Shown one piece after another: positions 30,145-39,920 of a stretch of DNA of 64,000 nucleotides. Below the pieces are notes generated by a model. It saw only the letters and a program-made list of their open reading frames with translations, made no database searches and was not told the DNA's origin. The position numbers and the translations under genes are program-made. Numbering within the stretch: the first letter of the stretch is position 1; each line of letters begins with the position of its first letter. Location: positions 1 through 64,000 of the forward strand of contig DATJVC010000033.1 of NCBI GenBank assembly GCA_035501935.1, in the 5' to 3' direction. This DNA comes from Gammaproteobacteria bacterium. Its GTDB lineage: Bacteria; Pseudomonadota; Gammaproteobacteria; JAJPIJ01.

Positions 30145-30975
30145 TCAGTCAGAGTAGGCAGCGCTGAGGATCATCAATTCGCCCTTGCCGCCGGTGGCAA
30201 GATCTCCGCAGTATCTTTCGCACAATGGTCCCCGGCCTCTCAGTTCTGACAGGTGAGGATACGTGCGTGTCAGATGCTGGAACAAGAGGCGCAGGAACTG
30301 CATCTTCAGAACACCACAGTTGTTGAAGGTGGCGGTGATTCGCTCCGGTCTTCGCGCCAGAATCACGGTCCCACGTTTCATGCCGGAGCCGACGAAATCG
30401 CCGGAAGTGCCGCAGGCCAGTATGGTGCCGGCCAGCATCCGCGCGCCACAATAATCGCCGGCGCTGCCTTTAAGGATGATCATGCCGCGCCGCATGCGGT
30501 CGCCAACGCGCATCCCGGCATTCCCGGTGACGAGGATGGTTCCACCGTCCATGCCGTGCACCTCGCCCGGTCGCGCCCCTCCCACTTGATTTCCGGTGTT
30601 GCCGTGAACCTCTATCAGCCCGTCGTGCATATTGGCACCCAGCCAGTCACCTGCATCACCTTGGACTACGATTTGGCCGCCACGCATGGCAGCGCCCAGC
30701 CGCTGGCCAACCCTGCCGCGCACGGTGACGGAACCGCTGCCCATGTCCATCCCGATGTCGTCGAACTTGCCAAGGTCGCCATGCAGTTGCAGGTGTTGCG
30801 CGTCATTCCCACTTATTGAAAAAAGATCGCCGACGGTCACCTTGTGGTTTCCGCACTGCAACTTGATCCTGGCGATGGCGGTGCGGCGCATTCCGTGCAA
30901 TCGATCGGGAATCAGCGCGGAAAGCCCCACCCGCTGCCTCGGAGCCTCTTTCAATGTGAATTTCAGCGGTTTCAT
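30145..30975 (-). CDS. fhcC: Formyltransferase/hydrolase complex subunit C
   Basis: FhcC, 276 residues, is a right-handed beta-helix related to archaeal FwdC and the glutamate synthase C-terminal domain. It shows repeated G-x-x-G-x-x-M-x-x-G-x-I turns (GDRMRRGMIIL, GARMLAGTILA, GSGMKRGTVIL). It is a structural subunit of the complex that turns formyl-H4MPT into formate. It is the last gene of fhcB-A-D-C on the minus strand and overlaps fhcD by 4 bases. Confidence 0.94.
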   Translation of the reverse strand: MKPLKFTLKEAPRQRVGLSALIPDRLHGMRRTAIARIKLQCGNHKVTVGDLFSISGNDAQHLQLHGDLGKFDDIGMDMGSGSVTVRGRVGQRLGAAMRGGQIVVQGDAGDWLGANMHDGLIEVHGNTGNQVGGARPGEVHGMDGGTILVTGNAGMRVGDRMRRGMIILKGSAGDYCGARMLAGTILACGTSGDFVGSGMKRGTVILARRPERITATFNNCGVLKMQFLRLLFQHLTRTYPHLSELRGRGPLCERYCGDLATGGKGELMILSAAYSD

Positions 30976-31871
30976 TTGAGGATTTTATGCAGGTGAAAGT
31001 GATAGGGGCCGAGCTTGCCGCCGTAGTTCCCGGCGCCGATCCGGTAAATGCCCCGCCGTGGCCCGGGGACGCAGGCGGCGCGGATGCCCACGCGCATGGC
31101 CTCTCCCACGGACCTCTCATCCAATCCATCGATCACGACTTCAAGCACCGAACCTACATCGGCTGAGAGGACGGAATTCTTTACCTTGCCTTTCAGCGTG
31201 GGGCAGTACAGGTGATTGGTCGAGGCGCTGAGGAATTTGTATTTGGAGCCCACCTTTGAACCGGAACCCACCACGCCGCCGGGAAAGGGGGTCACGACTC
31301 CCGGGATCTTTTTGATTGCTTTTATGGCCTTTTCACAGGCCGACAGGCCGTGGCCGGAGCTTTTCGCGAAGATCAGGAAATTACCCCCGCCCACCGCCTT
31401 GACAACGCTGGCGCTTTCTTCACACATGAATTCGCCGTGCATCACCGGCACCCGCCAGTAGCGGGTGCCGTCGAGCAGTTTGGAGATCTGGTGGCCGTCG
31501 CCGAAAAAACGCAGGCTTTTGCCGAGCGGGATGCGATCCGGCGTTCTGAGCCCGGAATAGCAGGCGGCAGTGACGGTGGTCATGACCGACTGGCCGACGC
31601 GCTTGAGGACCTGCTCTGCGAGTTGTTTGGTGGAGGTGGAGAAAATGAGTACGGATATTCCCGGGCGTCCGTCGGGAGTATGGCGGGTGTCGAGCTCGCG
31701 CTCAATACCGGCCTCGCAACCGCAGCCGATGACAGAGGTGGCAAATCCGCTCAGGGAATTGGCCGCGTGATGGGCCCACTTGTGATTTATCGCCGTGATG
31801 ATGAGACGCGCCGCCTTCATCGGGAAGGCCTCGGCGAAGGTATTCTCTATTTCCACTCCGTTGATCTTCAT
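30972..31871 (-). CDS. fhcD: Formylmethanofuran:tetrahydromethanopterin formyltransferase
   Basis: FhcD, 299 residues, moves the formyl group from formyl-H4MPT to the methanofuran-type carrier. The start MKINGVEIENTFAEAFPMKAA, cut at 20 residues as MKINGVEIENTFAEAFPMKA, is the Ftr family N-terminus. GFATSVIGCGCEAGIE and TPFPGGVVGSGSKVGSKYKF match the family core. It starts 3 bases after fhcA ends and overlaps fhcC. Cytoplasmic, part of the FhcABCD complex. Confidence 0.95.
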   Translation of the reverse strand: MKINGVEIENTFAEAFPMKAARLIITAINHKWAHHAANSLSGFATSVIGCGCEAGIERELDTRHTPDGRPGISVLIFSTSTKQLAEQVLKRVGQSVMTTVTAACYSGLRTPDRIPLGKSLRFFGDGHQISKLLDGTRYWRVPVMHGEFMCEESASVVKAVGGGNFLIFAKSSGHGLSACEKAIKAIKKIPGVVTPFPGGVVGSGSKVGSKYKFLSASTNHLYCPTLKGKVKNSVLSADVGSVLEVVIDGLDERSVGEAMRVGIRAACVPGPRRGIYRIGAGNYGGKLGPYHFHLHKILK

Positions 31872-31874
31872 GCG

Positions 31875-33542
31875 CTAGGATCCCGTCGCACAGGGATGGA
31901 TGATGAGATGGCCGTTGCCGGCGTTTTCAATTTCAGCGTTGCTCAAACGAAAGTTATTCAGCCGCATGGTCAGGTAACGCTCAAAGTAATCTTGCAGGGA
32001 ATTCTCGATGGCGCGGTCGTATCGGGGACGCAAAGTATGGGTGCCGCCGCTGGTGACCTTGACGATCCTGCCGTTCTTCGCCACGAGCTCTCCATCCTTG
32101 AAAACGTAATCCGGTTTTTCGAACATCCGTTCCTTGTTCTGGTGCGGTGTGTAAACGGTGATATCGGCGGCGGCGCCCGCACCGAGATGACCACGGTCGC
32201 GCAAACCCAGGCTCCTGGCCGGTGCCGCACGGGTCATGATTGCGATTTCGTAAAGTGAATATTCGCGGCTGATGCCGGCAAGGGTGGACATTTTCTGCGC
32301 GTCAGGGTGCAGTGTCGCCAGGCGCTCGTTGCGGAAGCTCCTGTCCATCAGCAGGCGTATGAGATGCGGGTAGCTCGTGAACGGCGCGCCATTCGGGTGG
32401 TCCGTGGTGAGGAAGATGCGCCATGGATCGTCGACCTGCAGGAAGATCTCCAGACCTATCGCCCATTGCAGGGCATTGACGAAATTTCTGTGGCGATAGC
32501 GGAACGGCACCACCCCGCAGCCGGCATCGCACTCGATGTCCATGCATACCCATTTGTTGGGATTTGCAAAAGCCCGATTCCTGTACTGTGCCATGCTGTC
32601 GCCGGAGGCGGTGACCGTCTGGCCGAACATGATCTGGCCCACATCCACGGAGATATTCTTGTTGCGATTGACGGCTTCGGCGATGCGGCCTGCGCCGGAG
32701 GAAAATTTCTTGTCACCCTCGGTGCCGTAGCTGTGAAATTGAATATGGGTCAGGTGCAGTGGCAGTCCATCGACACCGGCGATCGTCTTCAGCGTGGTCT
32801 CCACATTGCCAGGCACTCCAAGATTGCAACCGTGCACGTGCAACGGGTGCGGCACACCCAGCTCATGGACCGCGCGTGCCAGCACCTGCAGGATCTGTCG
32901 TGGCGTTACGCCGTAATGGGCGTTTTTTTCGTCGAGGTCAAGATTGCGCTGGTTGAACTTGAAGGCGCTGATCCCGCCGGGATTAACCACCTTGACGGCG
33001 AGCGCCTGAGCGGCCGTAATGGTGAAGGCGACGTAGTCGTTGATTTCTTCCTGACTCTTGCCGGAAGCGAGCATGCGCAACAGGAAATCATCGCTGCCCA
33101 ACATGACATAGGCGCCCTTGTCGATGATGGGCGTGTCGGCCATTTCCATATGCGCCTGCCGGGCGTTGGCCGGCAACATCGCCGGTTCGAAGCAGGCCGT
33201 ATAGCCCATCTCCGCGTATCGATAGCCCGTGGCCAGCGTCGACGGCACGGCGTGGCCCACCCCCGATCTCGTGAGGGTGGTGCGCGGCACGGGATCCGGC
33301 TGATGGTCTTCGGGCAGCAGGGTCCGTGCGATATTGACCTTGCCGCCACCGATGTGGGTGTGCGGGTCAATGGCGCCGGCCATCACCACCTTGCCGCGCA
33401 GATCAAGATTCACGGCCGCCGTTTCGGCGGCGGCGGACGATGGAGCCACGATGCGGCCATCGCGGATGTAAATGTCGCGTTGTTCACCATCCACGCCGTG
33501 CGTGGGATCGTAAACGGTAGCGCCGGACAGTTTGGTCAACAT
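31875..33542 (-). CDS. fhcA: Formyltransferase/hydrolase complex subunit A (formylmethanofuran amidohydrolase)
   Basis: FhcA, 555 residues, is the amidohydrolase-fold subunit that hydrolyses the formyl carrier to formate. Metal-site segments are visible in order: DPHTHIGGGK near residue 60, LHVHGCNLG, LTHIQFHSYG, and TTDHPNGAPF, followed by a C-terminal DITVYTPHQNKERMFEKPDY that matches FwdA/FhcA. It follows fhcB after 15 bases. Position and length are normal for bacterial fhcA. Confidence 0.95.
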   Translation of the reverse strand: MLTKLSGATVYDPTHGVDGEQRDIYIRDGRIVAPSSAAAETAAVNLDLRGKVVMAGAIDPHTHIGGGKVNIARTLLPEDHQPDPVPRTTLTRSGVGHAVPSTLATGYRYAEMGYTACFEPAMLPANARQAHMEMADTPIIDKGAYVMLGSDDFLLRMLASGKSQEEINDYVAFTITAAQALAVKVVNPGGISAFKFNQRNLDLDEKNAHYGVTPRQILQVLARAVHELGVPHPLHVHGCNLGVPGNVETTLKTIAGVDGLPLHLTHIQFHSYGTEGDKKFSSGAGRIAEAVNRNKNISVDVGQIMFGQTVTASGDSMAQYRNRAFANPNKWVCMDIECDAGCGVVPFRYRHRNFVNALQWAIGLEIFLQVDDPWRIFLTTDHPNGAPFTSYPHLIRLLMDRSFRNERLATLHPDAQKMSTLAGISREYSLYEIAIMTRAAPARSLGLRDRGHLGAGAAADITVYTPHQNKERMFEKPDYVFKDGELVAKNGRIVKVTSGGTHTLRPRYDRAIENSLQDYFERYLTMRLNNFRLSNAEIENAGNGHLIIHPCATGS

Positions 33543-33557
33543 GGCTTCAACCCGGCA

Positions 33558-34856
33558 TTAGAGTTGTTTCAACAACGTTTGAAGGACGGCGCCCACGCTG
33601 GGCAGCGTCGAGTCCCGCAGGCGGTACAGCGGCAGGGAAACGACGTTGTCCACCCTGCACATTTGCCCCACATGGTCGATGCCGGGGGTTCCCACCGGAA
33701 TGTATATGGAATATTCACGTTCGAATTTCGCCGGCGGAGGCGCCAAAAAGATCGTGGGTATCGCGGCCTGCGGCGGATGGAGATCAGGATCGAAGCTGGA
33801 TATCCACAGCAGGGCGTCGACATCGCCGTTTGCCAGAAGATTGGCGGTGGCATTGCGGGACGGATCGTAATCCGGGAAGCCCTTCCCGAAATCCACGCGT
33901 AATGGATAACCGCTCTGCCATGTGCACACCGCCCCGGCGGTGACGATGGCCTCGTTGCCGCCCAGGGTCAGCCCGGAGCAGCGCGTGTACTGATTGAGAT
34001 CCTTGACCAATTCGCAAATGCTGGCGACGGTGATATCCGCTGCCGGGAAATTCAACCGCGGCGGCGCCCAGATAATGACGGCATATTTGGCGGCCTTGAG
34101 TTTCTTGACGAACCTGGCCACATGGCTGATCCTGACGCCGGCCACGGTTTCCGCCTGCAGGGGGTTGCCGGAGAGCAGGGCACGCGCCGCGGCCAGCAGC
34201 TCATTCAGGCGTTGCGGGTCGTTTTTGAGATGCCACGGTTTGCGTCCATCGGGACTCACCCCCGCGCCGGTTTCAAGACCCCGGCCGAGATAGACGATCT
34301 CGCGCTTGGTGGTATCGAGATCGAACATGGACTCCTTGTTCCAGACGTAACGTTCAAAGAATCGCGGATGATCGCTGCCCACGTCGGTGCCCGCGAATAC
34401 GATGAGATCGGCGCGATTTCGAAGCTCCGCCAGCGTCGTCGTCATCCAGCCGCGATCCTGCATGGCAAGAATATTTCGGTACAGGCCGTCGCCCAGCATG
34501 TGATCAACGATCCCGCCGGTGCGATCAGCAAGCGCCATGACGGCGCGCATGCCGGCAACGTCGGTCGACAGCCCGCTGAAAAGCGGGTGACGGGAGGACT
34601 TCAGCACTTTCGCCGCCGCCGCGACCGCCTTTCCCAGGCTGACCTCTGTGCCATTAATCCGCGGCGCGGCCGGTACGACGGGGCGTTCGAAGCCAGCTAC
34701 GGCGCGGGGGCAGCGCGTCGAAGCGACATGCAGCGCACCACGCCGTTCCTCGATTTCGAGATCATCGCAAAGCAGGCTGCAAAACGGGCAGGTGACGGAT
34801 TTGAAGGTCTTCGACGCGGAGCGGCGAGTGCGCGAATCTTGGGGATTTTCGAGCAT
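33558..34856 (-). CDS. fhcB: Formyltransferase/hydrolase complex subunit B with retained Cys motif
   Basis: FhcB, 432 residues, derives from the molybdo/tungsto-pterin subunit of archaeal formylmethanofuran dehydrogenase. The N-terminus keeps a four-cysteine pattern, Cys23-x2-Cys26-x3-Cys30 (TCPFCSLLCDD) and Cys49 (TRCPRA), that ligates [4Fe-4S] in the archaeal protein. The catalytic Cys/Sec segment after it is replaced by DHMLGDGLYRN, without cysteine. It is therefore unlikely to be a redox enzyme at the pterin site. It is the first gene of the fhcBADC operon; the 297 bases before it presumably hold the promoter. Confidence 0.92.
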   Translation of the reverse strand: MLENPQDSRTRRSASKTFKSVTCPFCSLLCDDLEIEERRGALHVASTRCPRAVAGFERPVVPAAPRINGTEVSLGKAVAAAAKVLKSSRHPLFSGLSTDVAGMRAVMALADRTGGIVDHMLGDGLYRNILAMQDRGWMTTTLAELRNRADLIVFAGTDVGSDHPRFFERYVWNKESMFDLDTTKREIVYLGRGLETGAGVSPDGRKPWHLKNDPQRLNELLAAARALLSGNPLQAETVAGVRISHVARFVKKLKAAKYAVIIWAPPRLNFPAADITVASICELVKDLNQYTRCSGLTLGGNEAIVTAGAVCTWQSGYPLRVDFGKGFPDYDPSRNATANLLANGDVDALLWISSFDPDLHPPQAAIPTIFLAPPPAKFEREYSIYIPVGTPGIDHVGQMCRVDNVVSLPLYRLRDSTLPSVGAVLQTLLKQL

Positions 34857-35153
34857 GGTTTCTATGATTGGATTTTAGGGCTGACCGCGGACTGCGGCAT
34901 GACTTGTTTATTGAAACCCACGCACTTATCCAGTAATGGAAAAAGTACCATAAATCAGGCACGTTCACCATACTTTTCATGGCTAGAATCAAACGAATAG
35001 GCCTCGCCCGGCCTATTGACAGCCGTGCAGGTTTTAAGCCTAACCCGGCAGGGGGCAGGCGTGTCACCAAGCCGCGGATGGCGGCCCGGCAAGAGGGGCA
35101 AGAGGACTGGGGACTGGTGCGGGCCAACCCTGATGAGAAGAATCGGACTGGGT

Positions 35154-36533
35154 TTAGGAATCGATTGCCTTCAGCATTTCCCGGACTCGTGTGAATTTCT
35201 CGCGGGGTTTGCCCCTGGATTCGCCACGCCTGACCTCGGCGGCATCGATCTTGAGCCAATCCTCGAAACTGACGTGCTTGATGCCGCGTTTTGCCAACAG
35301 CGGGCAAATCGCATCCATGCCCTTCCTGTCCTCTCCCGAATCGAGCAATGCGAGATCGGCCAGGAGTGCATTCACCGTCGCCGCGCTGTCGCCGCGATTG
35401 GTGGCGATGACGCCGGTGGGACCACGCTTGATCCAGCCGGCGCAGTAAAGGCCGGGCACCGTGCCGTTCCCGTCGCGCAACCGTCCTTCCTCGTTGGCGA
35501 AAACACCTTTACGTTCATCGAAAGAAACGCCGCTGACGGGCACTCCTTTGTGGCCTATACTGCAAAACAGCAGACCACATGGTAGTTCCATTTTTTCTCC
35601 AGTGCCTCGTGCGGCCTGATTGAAGGGTGATCCCTCCAACTTGTTTCTTTCCAGCACGACCGACTCAAGACGTTGCCGTCCACGCAGTTCCACGGGGCTT
35701 TTTAAAAAATGAAAATGGCAGCGGCGACGTTTTATCGTGGCGGATCGCCCTGCGAAGCTTTGAAATATTTCCACATTCCTCATGCTGGTGACGTTATTCC
35801 TGTCTGCAAGCTCTGTTTCGCTTTCAGGATTTAGTTCGAGGGCTTCGGGTGCCACGATGACATCAGCGTTGGCGAGTTCCCCCAGTTCGAGCAGTTCTTT
35901 GTTGCTGAATCTGGCCTGGGCGGGACCGCGCCTGCCGATGATATGTATTTCCCTTACCCGGCTTTCTGCCAGCGCTTCCAGGGCGTGTTGAGCGATATCC
36001 GTGTTTTTTAACTCATCGACGGTTTTCGCCAGGATCCGGCAGACATCGGCGGCAACGTTTCCCTGACCGATGATGACCGCGACTTCCCGAGAGAGATCGA
36101 AATGGTGGTCACAATAGTCCGGATGGCCGTTGTACCAGCCCGCAAACTCCATGGCCGTGTGACTTCCCGTCAGGTCTTCTCCCGGTATGCCAAGCTTTCG
36201 ATCCGCCTCCGCGCCACAGGTGAATATGATCGCGTGATAAGCCTCGCGCAGTTCCGTGACCGTCAGGTCCCGTCCGACACAGACATTGCCAACAAAACGG
36301 TGATTGGGCGCGCGTGCGATCTTGTCGTAAAACTGTGTCGCCTGTTTAAGCTTGGGATGATCGGGCGCCACACCGTGGCGCACCAATCCATACGGGACCG
36401 GCAGACGTTCATACATGTCCACGAACACGTTTTTGCCCGACTTGAACAGTGCCTCGGTGGCGTAAAAACCACTTGGGCCGCTGCCCACGATCGCAACTCG
36501 CAGGGGGCATTCTATTGAACCTAAGACAGGCAT
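35154..36533 (-). CDS. FAD-dependent ferredoxin-NADP reductase, FprA/adrenodoxin reductase type
   Basis: The 459-residue flavoprotein has the FAD site VAIVGSGPSGFYATEAL at the N-terminus, YERLPVPYGLVRHGVAPDHP, the NADP site GQGNVAADVCRIL, GRRGPAQARFSNKELLE, and the C-terminal GWIKRGPTGVIATN, all features of FprA. Such enzymes move electrons between NADPH and ferredoxin or another iron-sulfur protein. It lies upstream of fhcB in the same direction, 297 bases away. Standard bacterial Fhc chemistry is hydrolytic and needs no reductant, so the reason for this position is unclear. Confidence 0.88.
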   Translation of the reverse strand: MPVLGSIECPLRVAIVGSGPSGFYATEALFKSGKNVFVDMYERLPVPYGLVRHGVAPDHPKLKQATQFYDKIARAPNHRFVGNVCVGRDLTVTELREAYHAIIFTCGAEADRKLGIPGEDLTGSHTAMEFAGWYNGHPDYCDHHFDLSREVAVIIGQGNVAADVCRILAKTVDELKNTDIAQHALEALAESRVREIHIIGRRGPAQARFSNKELLELGELANADVIVAPEALELNPESETELADRNNVTSMRNVEIFQSFAGRSATIKRRRCHFHFLKSPVELRGRQRLESVVLERNKLEGSPFNQAARGTGEKMELPCGLLFCSIGHKGVPVSGVSFDERKGVFANEEGRLRDGNGTVPGLYCAGWIKRGPTGVIATNRGDSAATVNALLADLALLDSGEDRKGMDAICPLLAKRGIKHVSFEDWLKIDAAEVRRGESRGKPREKFTRVREMLKAIDS

Positions 36534-36738
36534 GCTTCTGAAATTCTCGGTAATCCCGTTTCTTCTTGTGAACCTGCGGCTGGCAGTGATGCTTGCTACT
36601 CATCAACGACCGGCAACGGCGGCGTCTGTTCGGCGTAATCTGATTTACAGCATTATATACGCCATATGGTCGATGAGACGATCGCCAATCGGTGCCAGTG
36701 CTTTGATGTTTCGCCGGGAAAACGGGCACAATGGCCCC

Positions 36739-38058
36739 ATGGAAGACCTGAATAAGTTGAAAATAGACCGCGGCGGCAAGCGCGGCGCCGGCCCGTTGCC
36801 TCGCGGTGGCGGCAGAAAGCGGCTGATGATTTTGCTGGCCCTGATGGTTGCCGGGGTGGGAGGGTATTTCAAGTATGGCGGCCATCTCAATCTATTGCGG
36901 CCGCGCCCGGAGGTGGAGGTCGGTAATGTAGTGACGGCCTATCCCTCGCAGGCGCTCTCGCTTTTTAACGCCACGGGCTACGTAGTGCCGCAGACCAGGG
37001 CGGATGTCGCCTCCAAGGCCACCGGCCGGCTGCAGGCGATCGAGGTGGAGGCGGGCAGCGTGGTCAGGAAAGATCAGATCATCGCCCGCCTGGAGGATCA
37101 AGACGTGGTGGCCGTCATGGAGCGCAATCGCGCCAGCGTCGAGGCGGCGAGGGCGGCCGTCACGGAGGCTAGGGCCCAGTTGCACGTGAGTCAGGCGCGA
37201 GTGGCGGAAGTGCGTGCGGAAATGCTGGACGCAGAACGCGCCATGACACGGGCCCAGGCCATGGTCGGTAAAAAATATGTTACCCAGGAATTTTATGATG
37301 CGGCGCAGGCTCGTCGTGACAAAGCCGCCGCCAACGTGTCGAGTGCAGAGGCGGGTGTCGCCGCCGCCGCCGCCTCGCTCGCTACTGCGGAGGCACAGGT
37401 GACAGCGGCGGAAGCGGCTTACGACGAAGCCAGGGTGGCGGTGGAGTACACGTTGATCCGGGCGCCATTCGACGGCGTCATCCTGTCCAAGCATGCCGAC
37501 GTGGGCGACGTGGTGGCGCCGTTTGCCTCGGCAAATCAGTCCAAGGGCGCCGTGGTATCGATGGCGGACATGAGCACCTTGCAGGTGGAGGCCGACGTGT
37601 CGGAATCGAACCTCACCAAGGTCAGCGTGGGACAACCCTGCGAAATCCAGCTCGATGCGCTGCCGGAGCAGCGGCTGCGCGGCGAAGTGCATGCCATTGT
37701 CCCGACCGTGGATCGCGCCAAGGCCACGGTGCTGGTCAAGGTGAAATTCATCGACCCCGAACCCCGCATCCTGCCCGACATGAGCGCCCGGGTGGCATTT
37801 TTGAGCCGGTCGTTGACAGAGGAAGATCAAAAGCCGCGCACGGCCGTGCCGGCGGCCGCCATCGTGACGCACGACGGTCACAGCCTCGCGTATCGGCTGG
37901 ACGGCGATGTGGCCCGTGAAGTGACGGTAATGGCTGGCGGCGAGCGTTTGGGCGACCTGGTGGTGATCAAGGCGGGGCTCAACCCCGGCGACAAGGTGGT
38001 GCTGAATCCGTCCGCCGAACTGCGGGACGGCATGCGGATAAAACTACCGCAGTCATGA
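36739..38058 (+). CDS. Periplasmic adaptor (membrane fusion) protein of a MacAB-like exporter
   Basis: The 439-residue adaptor starts with a short basic cytoplasmic tail and one membrane anchor (LMILLALMVAGVGGYF). It has the lipoyl/barrel domain split by a long Ala-rich coiled-coil hairpin (about 120-235) and RAPFDGVI at its return. The ATG at 36739 gives this topology; the frame is open back to 36532 but that part is not protein-like. It overlaps the ATPase gene by 4 bases (ATGA). No outer-membrane channel gene is near. Substrate unknown. Confidence 0.87.
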   Translation: MEDLNKLKIDRGGKRGAGPLPRGGGRKRLMILLALMVAGVGGYFKYGGHLNLLRPRPEVEVGNVVTAYPSQALSLFNATGYVVPQTRADVASKATGRLQAIEVEAGSVVRKDQIIARLEDQDVVAVMERNRASVEAARAAVTEARAQLHVSQARVAEVRAEMLDAERAMTRAQAMVGKKYVTQEFYDAAQARRDKAAANVSSAEAGVAAAAASLATAEAQVTAAEAAYDEARVAVEYTLIRAPFDGVILSKHADVGDVVAPFASANQSKGAVVSMADMSTLQVEADVSESNLTKVSVGQPCEIQLDALPEQRLRGEVHAIVPTVDRAKATVLVKVKFIDPEPRILPDMSARVAFLSRSLTEEDQKPRTAVPAAAIVTHDGHSLAYRLDGDVAREVTVMAGGERLGDLVVIKAGLNPGDKVVLNPSAELRDGMRIKLPQS

Positions 38059-38756
38059 CGCCGGTCGTCGAGATTCGCCGTCTATGCAAGTCCTACCGGC
38101 GTGGAGATCAGGACGTGCATGTATTGATGAATCTCGATCTTACGATTTACGAGGGCAGTTTTGTCGCCTTGATGGGGCCTTCTGGATCGGGCAAGTCCAC
38201 GCTGCTGAACATCATCGCCGGCATTGATCGGCCAGACAGCGGCGAACTGCGCATCGCCGGCATCGATATCACCACGCTCTCCGAAGCGGCGCTGGCGCAG
38301 TGGCGGGCGGAAAACATCGGCTTTGTCTTCCAATTCTACAATCTCATGCCGGTACTCACGGCGTACGAGAATATCGAACTGCCGCTGTTGCTGACCGATC
38401 TGTCGCGGCGGCAGCGCCGCGAGCATGTCGATATGGTGCTGGACCTGGTCGGTCTGACCGATCGCAGCGAACATTACCCGTCGCAGCTCTCCGGTGGACA
38501 GCAGCAGCGTGTGGCCATCGCCCGTGCGCTGGTCACCGATCCCACGCTCATTGTCGCAGACGAGCCAACCGGTGATCTCGACCGGGTGTCGGCCCGCGAC
38601 ATCCTCGATCTGCTCGAATCGCTCAACAGCACTCTGGGCAAGACCATCATCATGGTTACGCACGATCAACTTGCCGCCGATCGCGCCCATGTCATCCGTC
38701 ATCTCGACAAGGGCGTGCTGACCGACACTGAACAGCCCGCGCCCGCCGCGGCATGA
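38055..38756 (+). CDS. ABC transporter ATPase, LolD/MacB type
   Basis: A 233-residue ATPase with Walker [11 protein letters not shown]-loop [15 protein letters not shown], signature LSGGQQQR, Walker [13 protein letters not shown] and the His switch VTHD. It would power the two FtsX-fold permeases encoded directly downstream. Start overlaps the adaptor stop. The unusually short spacing to the permease (3 bases) indicates one operon. Confidence 0.94.
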   Translation: MTPVVEIRRLCKSYRRGDQDVHVLMNLDLTIYEGSFVALMGPSGSGKSTLLNIIAGIDRPDSGELRIAGIDITTLSEAALAQWRAENIGFVFQFYNLMPVLTAYENIELPLLLTDLSRRQRREHVDMVLDLVGLTDRSEHYPSQLSGGQQQRVAIARALVTDPTLIVADEPTGDLDRVSARDILDLLESLNSTLGKTIIMVTHDQLAADRAHVIRHLDKGVLTDTEQPAPAAA

Positions 38757-38759
38757 AGC

Positions 38760-39920
38760 ATGGCCTATCTGCCACGCCTGATTTTCCGCAATCTTCTCCG
38801 CCACCCCCTGCGGACTCTATTGACGGCGATTGGCATCGTCGTTGCCATCACCGCCTTCGGCCTGCTGCGCACGACCGTCGACGCCTGGTACGCAGGAGTG
38901 GAGGCATCTTCCAGCTCGCGGCTGGTGACGCGCAATAAAAACTCACTGGTCTTCCCGCTGCCGCTGCATTATCTGAACAAGATCCGCCAGGTCGGCGGTG
39001 TATCGCAGGTCAGCTACGCCGAGTGGTTCGGCGGCATCTACATCGACAAGAAGAACTTCTTCCCCCAGTTCGCCGTGGACGGGCACACCTATTTCAAGTT
39101 GTATCCGGAGTTCGTCGTTCCACCGGAACAATTGAGGTCGTTCTCGCTCGACCGACGCGGTGTCATCGTGGGCCGCAAGACCGCAGCCCAGTATGGTTGG
39201 AAGATCGGCGATCAAATTCCGCTCCAGGGAACCATCTACCCCGGCACCTGGGACTTTGTCATTGAGGGCATCTATCGCGGCATCGACAGCAAGACCGACG
39301 AGACGCAGTTCTTTTTTCACTGGGATTACCTGAACGAGATTACCAAAAAAACCAATCCAGATAACGCCGACAAGATCGGCATTTTTCTGGTGGGGCTGAA
39401 GCACGCGCAGGATGCGCCGCTGATCGCCCAGCACATCGACGCCATGTTTGCCAACTCGCTTGCCGAGACGCTGACCGAAACCGAAAAGGCCTTCCAGTTG
39501 AGTTTCGTGGCCATGACCGAGGCTATTCTGCTGGTCATACAAGCGGTGTCATTTTTGATCATCCTGATCATCATGGCGGTGATGGCCAATACGATGGCCA
39601 TGACCGCCCGAGAGCGCCGGGGGGAATATGCCATCCTGAAGGCGATGGGCTTTCCGGCGCGCTTCATCGTCGGCCTTATTTTGGGCGAGTCGCTGCTGTT
39701 GAGCTTGAGCGCCGGCGCCGCCGGCATCGTCCTCATCTTCCCCACCGCGCGTGACGTGGGCGCGCGCTTCGGCACGCTGTTCCCCATCTTCAATGTTTCA
39801 GCGCAGACGATATGGATGGCGGCGGGCGCCGCGCTGCTGGTGGGGGTGGTCGCCGCCGTGGTGCCCGCCTGGCGGGCCGCACATATACCCATCGCAGAAG
39901 GTATGCGGGGTGTCGTCTGA
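38760..39920 (+). CDS. ABC transporter permease, FtsX/MacB family, first subunit
   Basis: A 386-residue permease: N-terminal membrane helix (LLTAIGIVVAITAFGL), a large periplasmic domain (about 45-245), then three membrane helices (about 265-290, 310-335, 345-370). It differs clearly from the second permease, so the transporter is probably a heterodimer and not a MacB homodimer. Its last base is the first base of the next gene's start. Confidence 0.9.
   Translation: MAYLPRLIFRNLLRHPLRTLLTAIGIVVAITAFGLLRTTVDAWYAGVEASSSSRLVTRNKNSLVFPLPLHYLNKIRQVGGVSQVSYAEWFGGIYIDKKNFFPQFAVDGHTYFKLYPEFVVPPEQLRSFSLDRRGVIVGRKTAAQYGWKIGDQIPLQGTIYPGTWDFVIEGIYRGIDSKTDETQFFFHWDYLNEITKKTNPDNADKIGIFLVGLKHAQDAPLIAQHIDAMFANSLAETLTETEKAFQLSFVAMTEAILLVIQAVSFLIILIIMAVMANTMAMTARERRGEYAILKAMGFPARFIVGLILGESLLLSLSAGAAGIVLIFPTARDVGARFGTLFPIFNVSAQTIWMAAGAALLVGVVAAVVPAWRAAHIPIAEGMRGVV

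Noticed and set aside
32307-33902. Plus-strand open frame of 531 codons opposite fhcA and fhcB
   Set aside because: Both minus-strand genes are clear family members; the plus frame has no motif or start signal.
36532-36738. N-terminal extension of the exporter adaptor
   Set aside because: The extension overlaps the divergent reductase start region, lacks a ribosome site, and would spoil the membrane-anchor topology.
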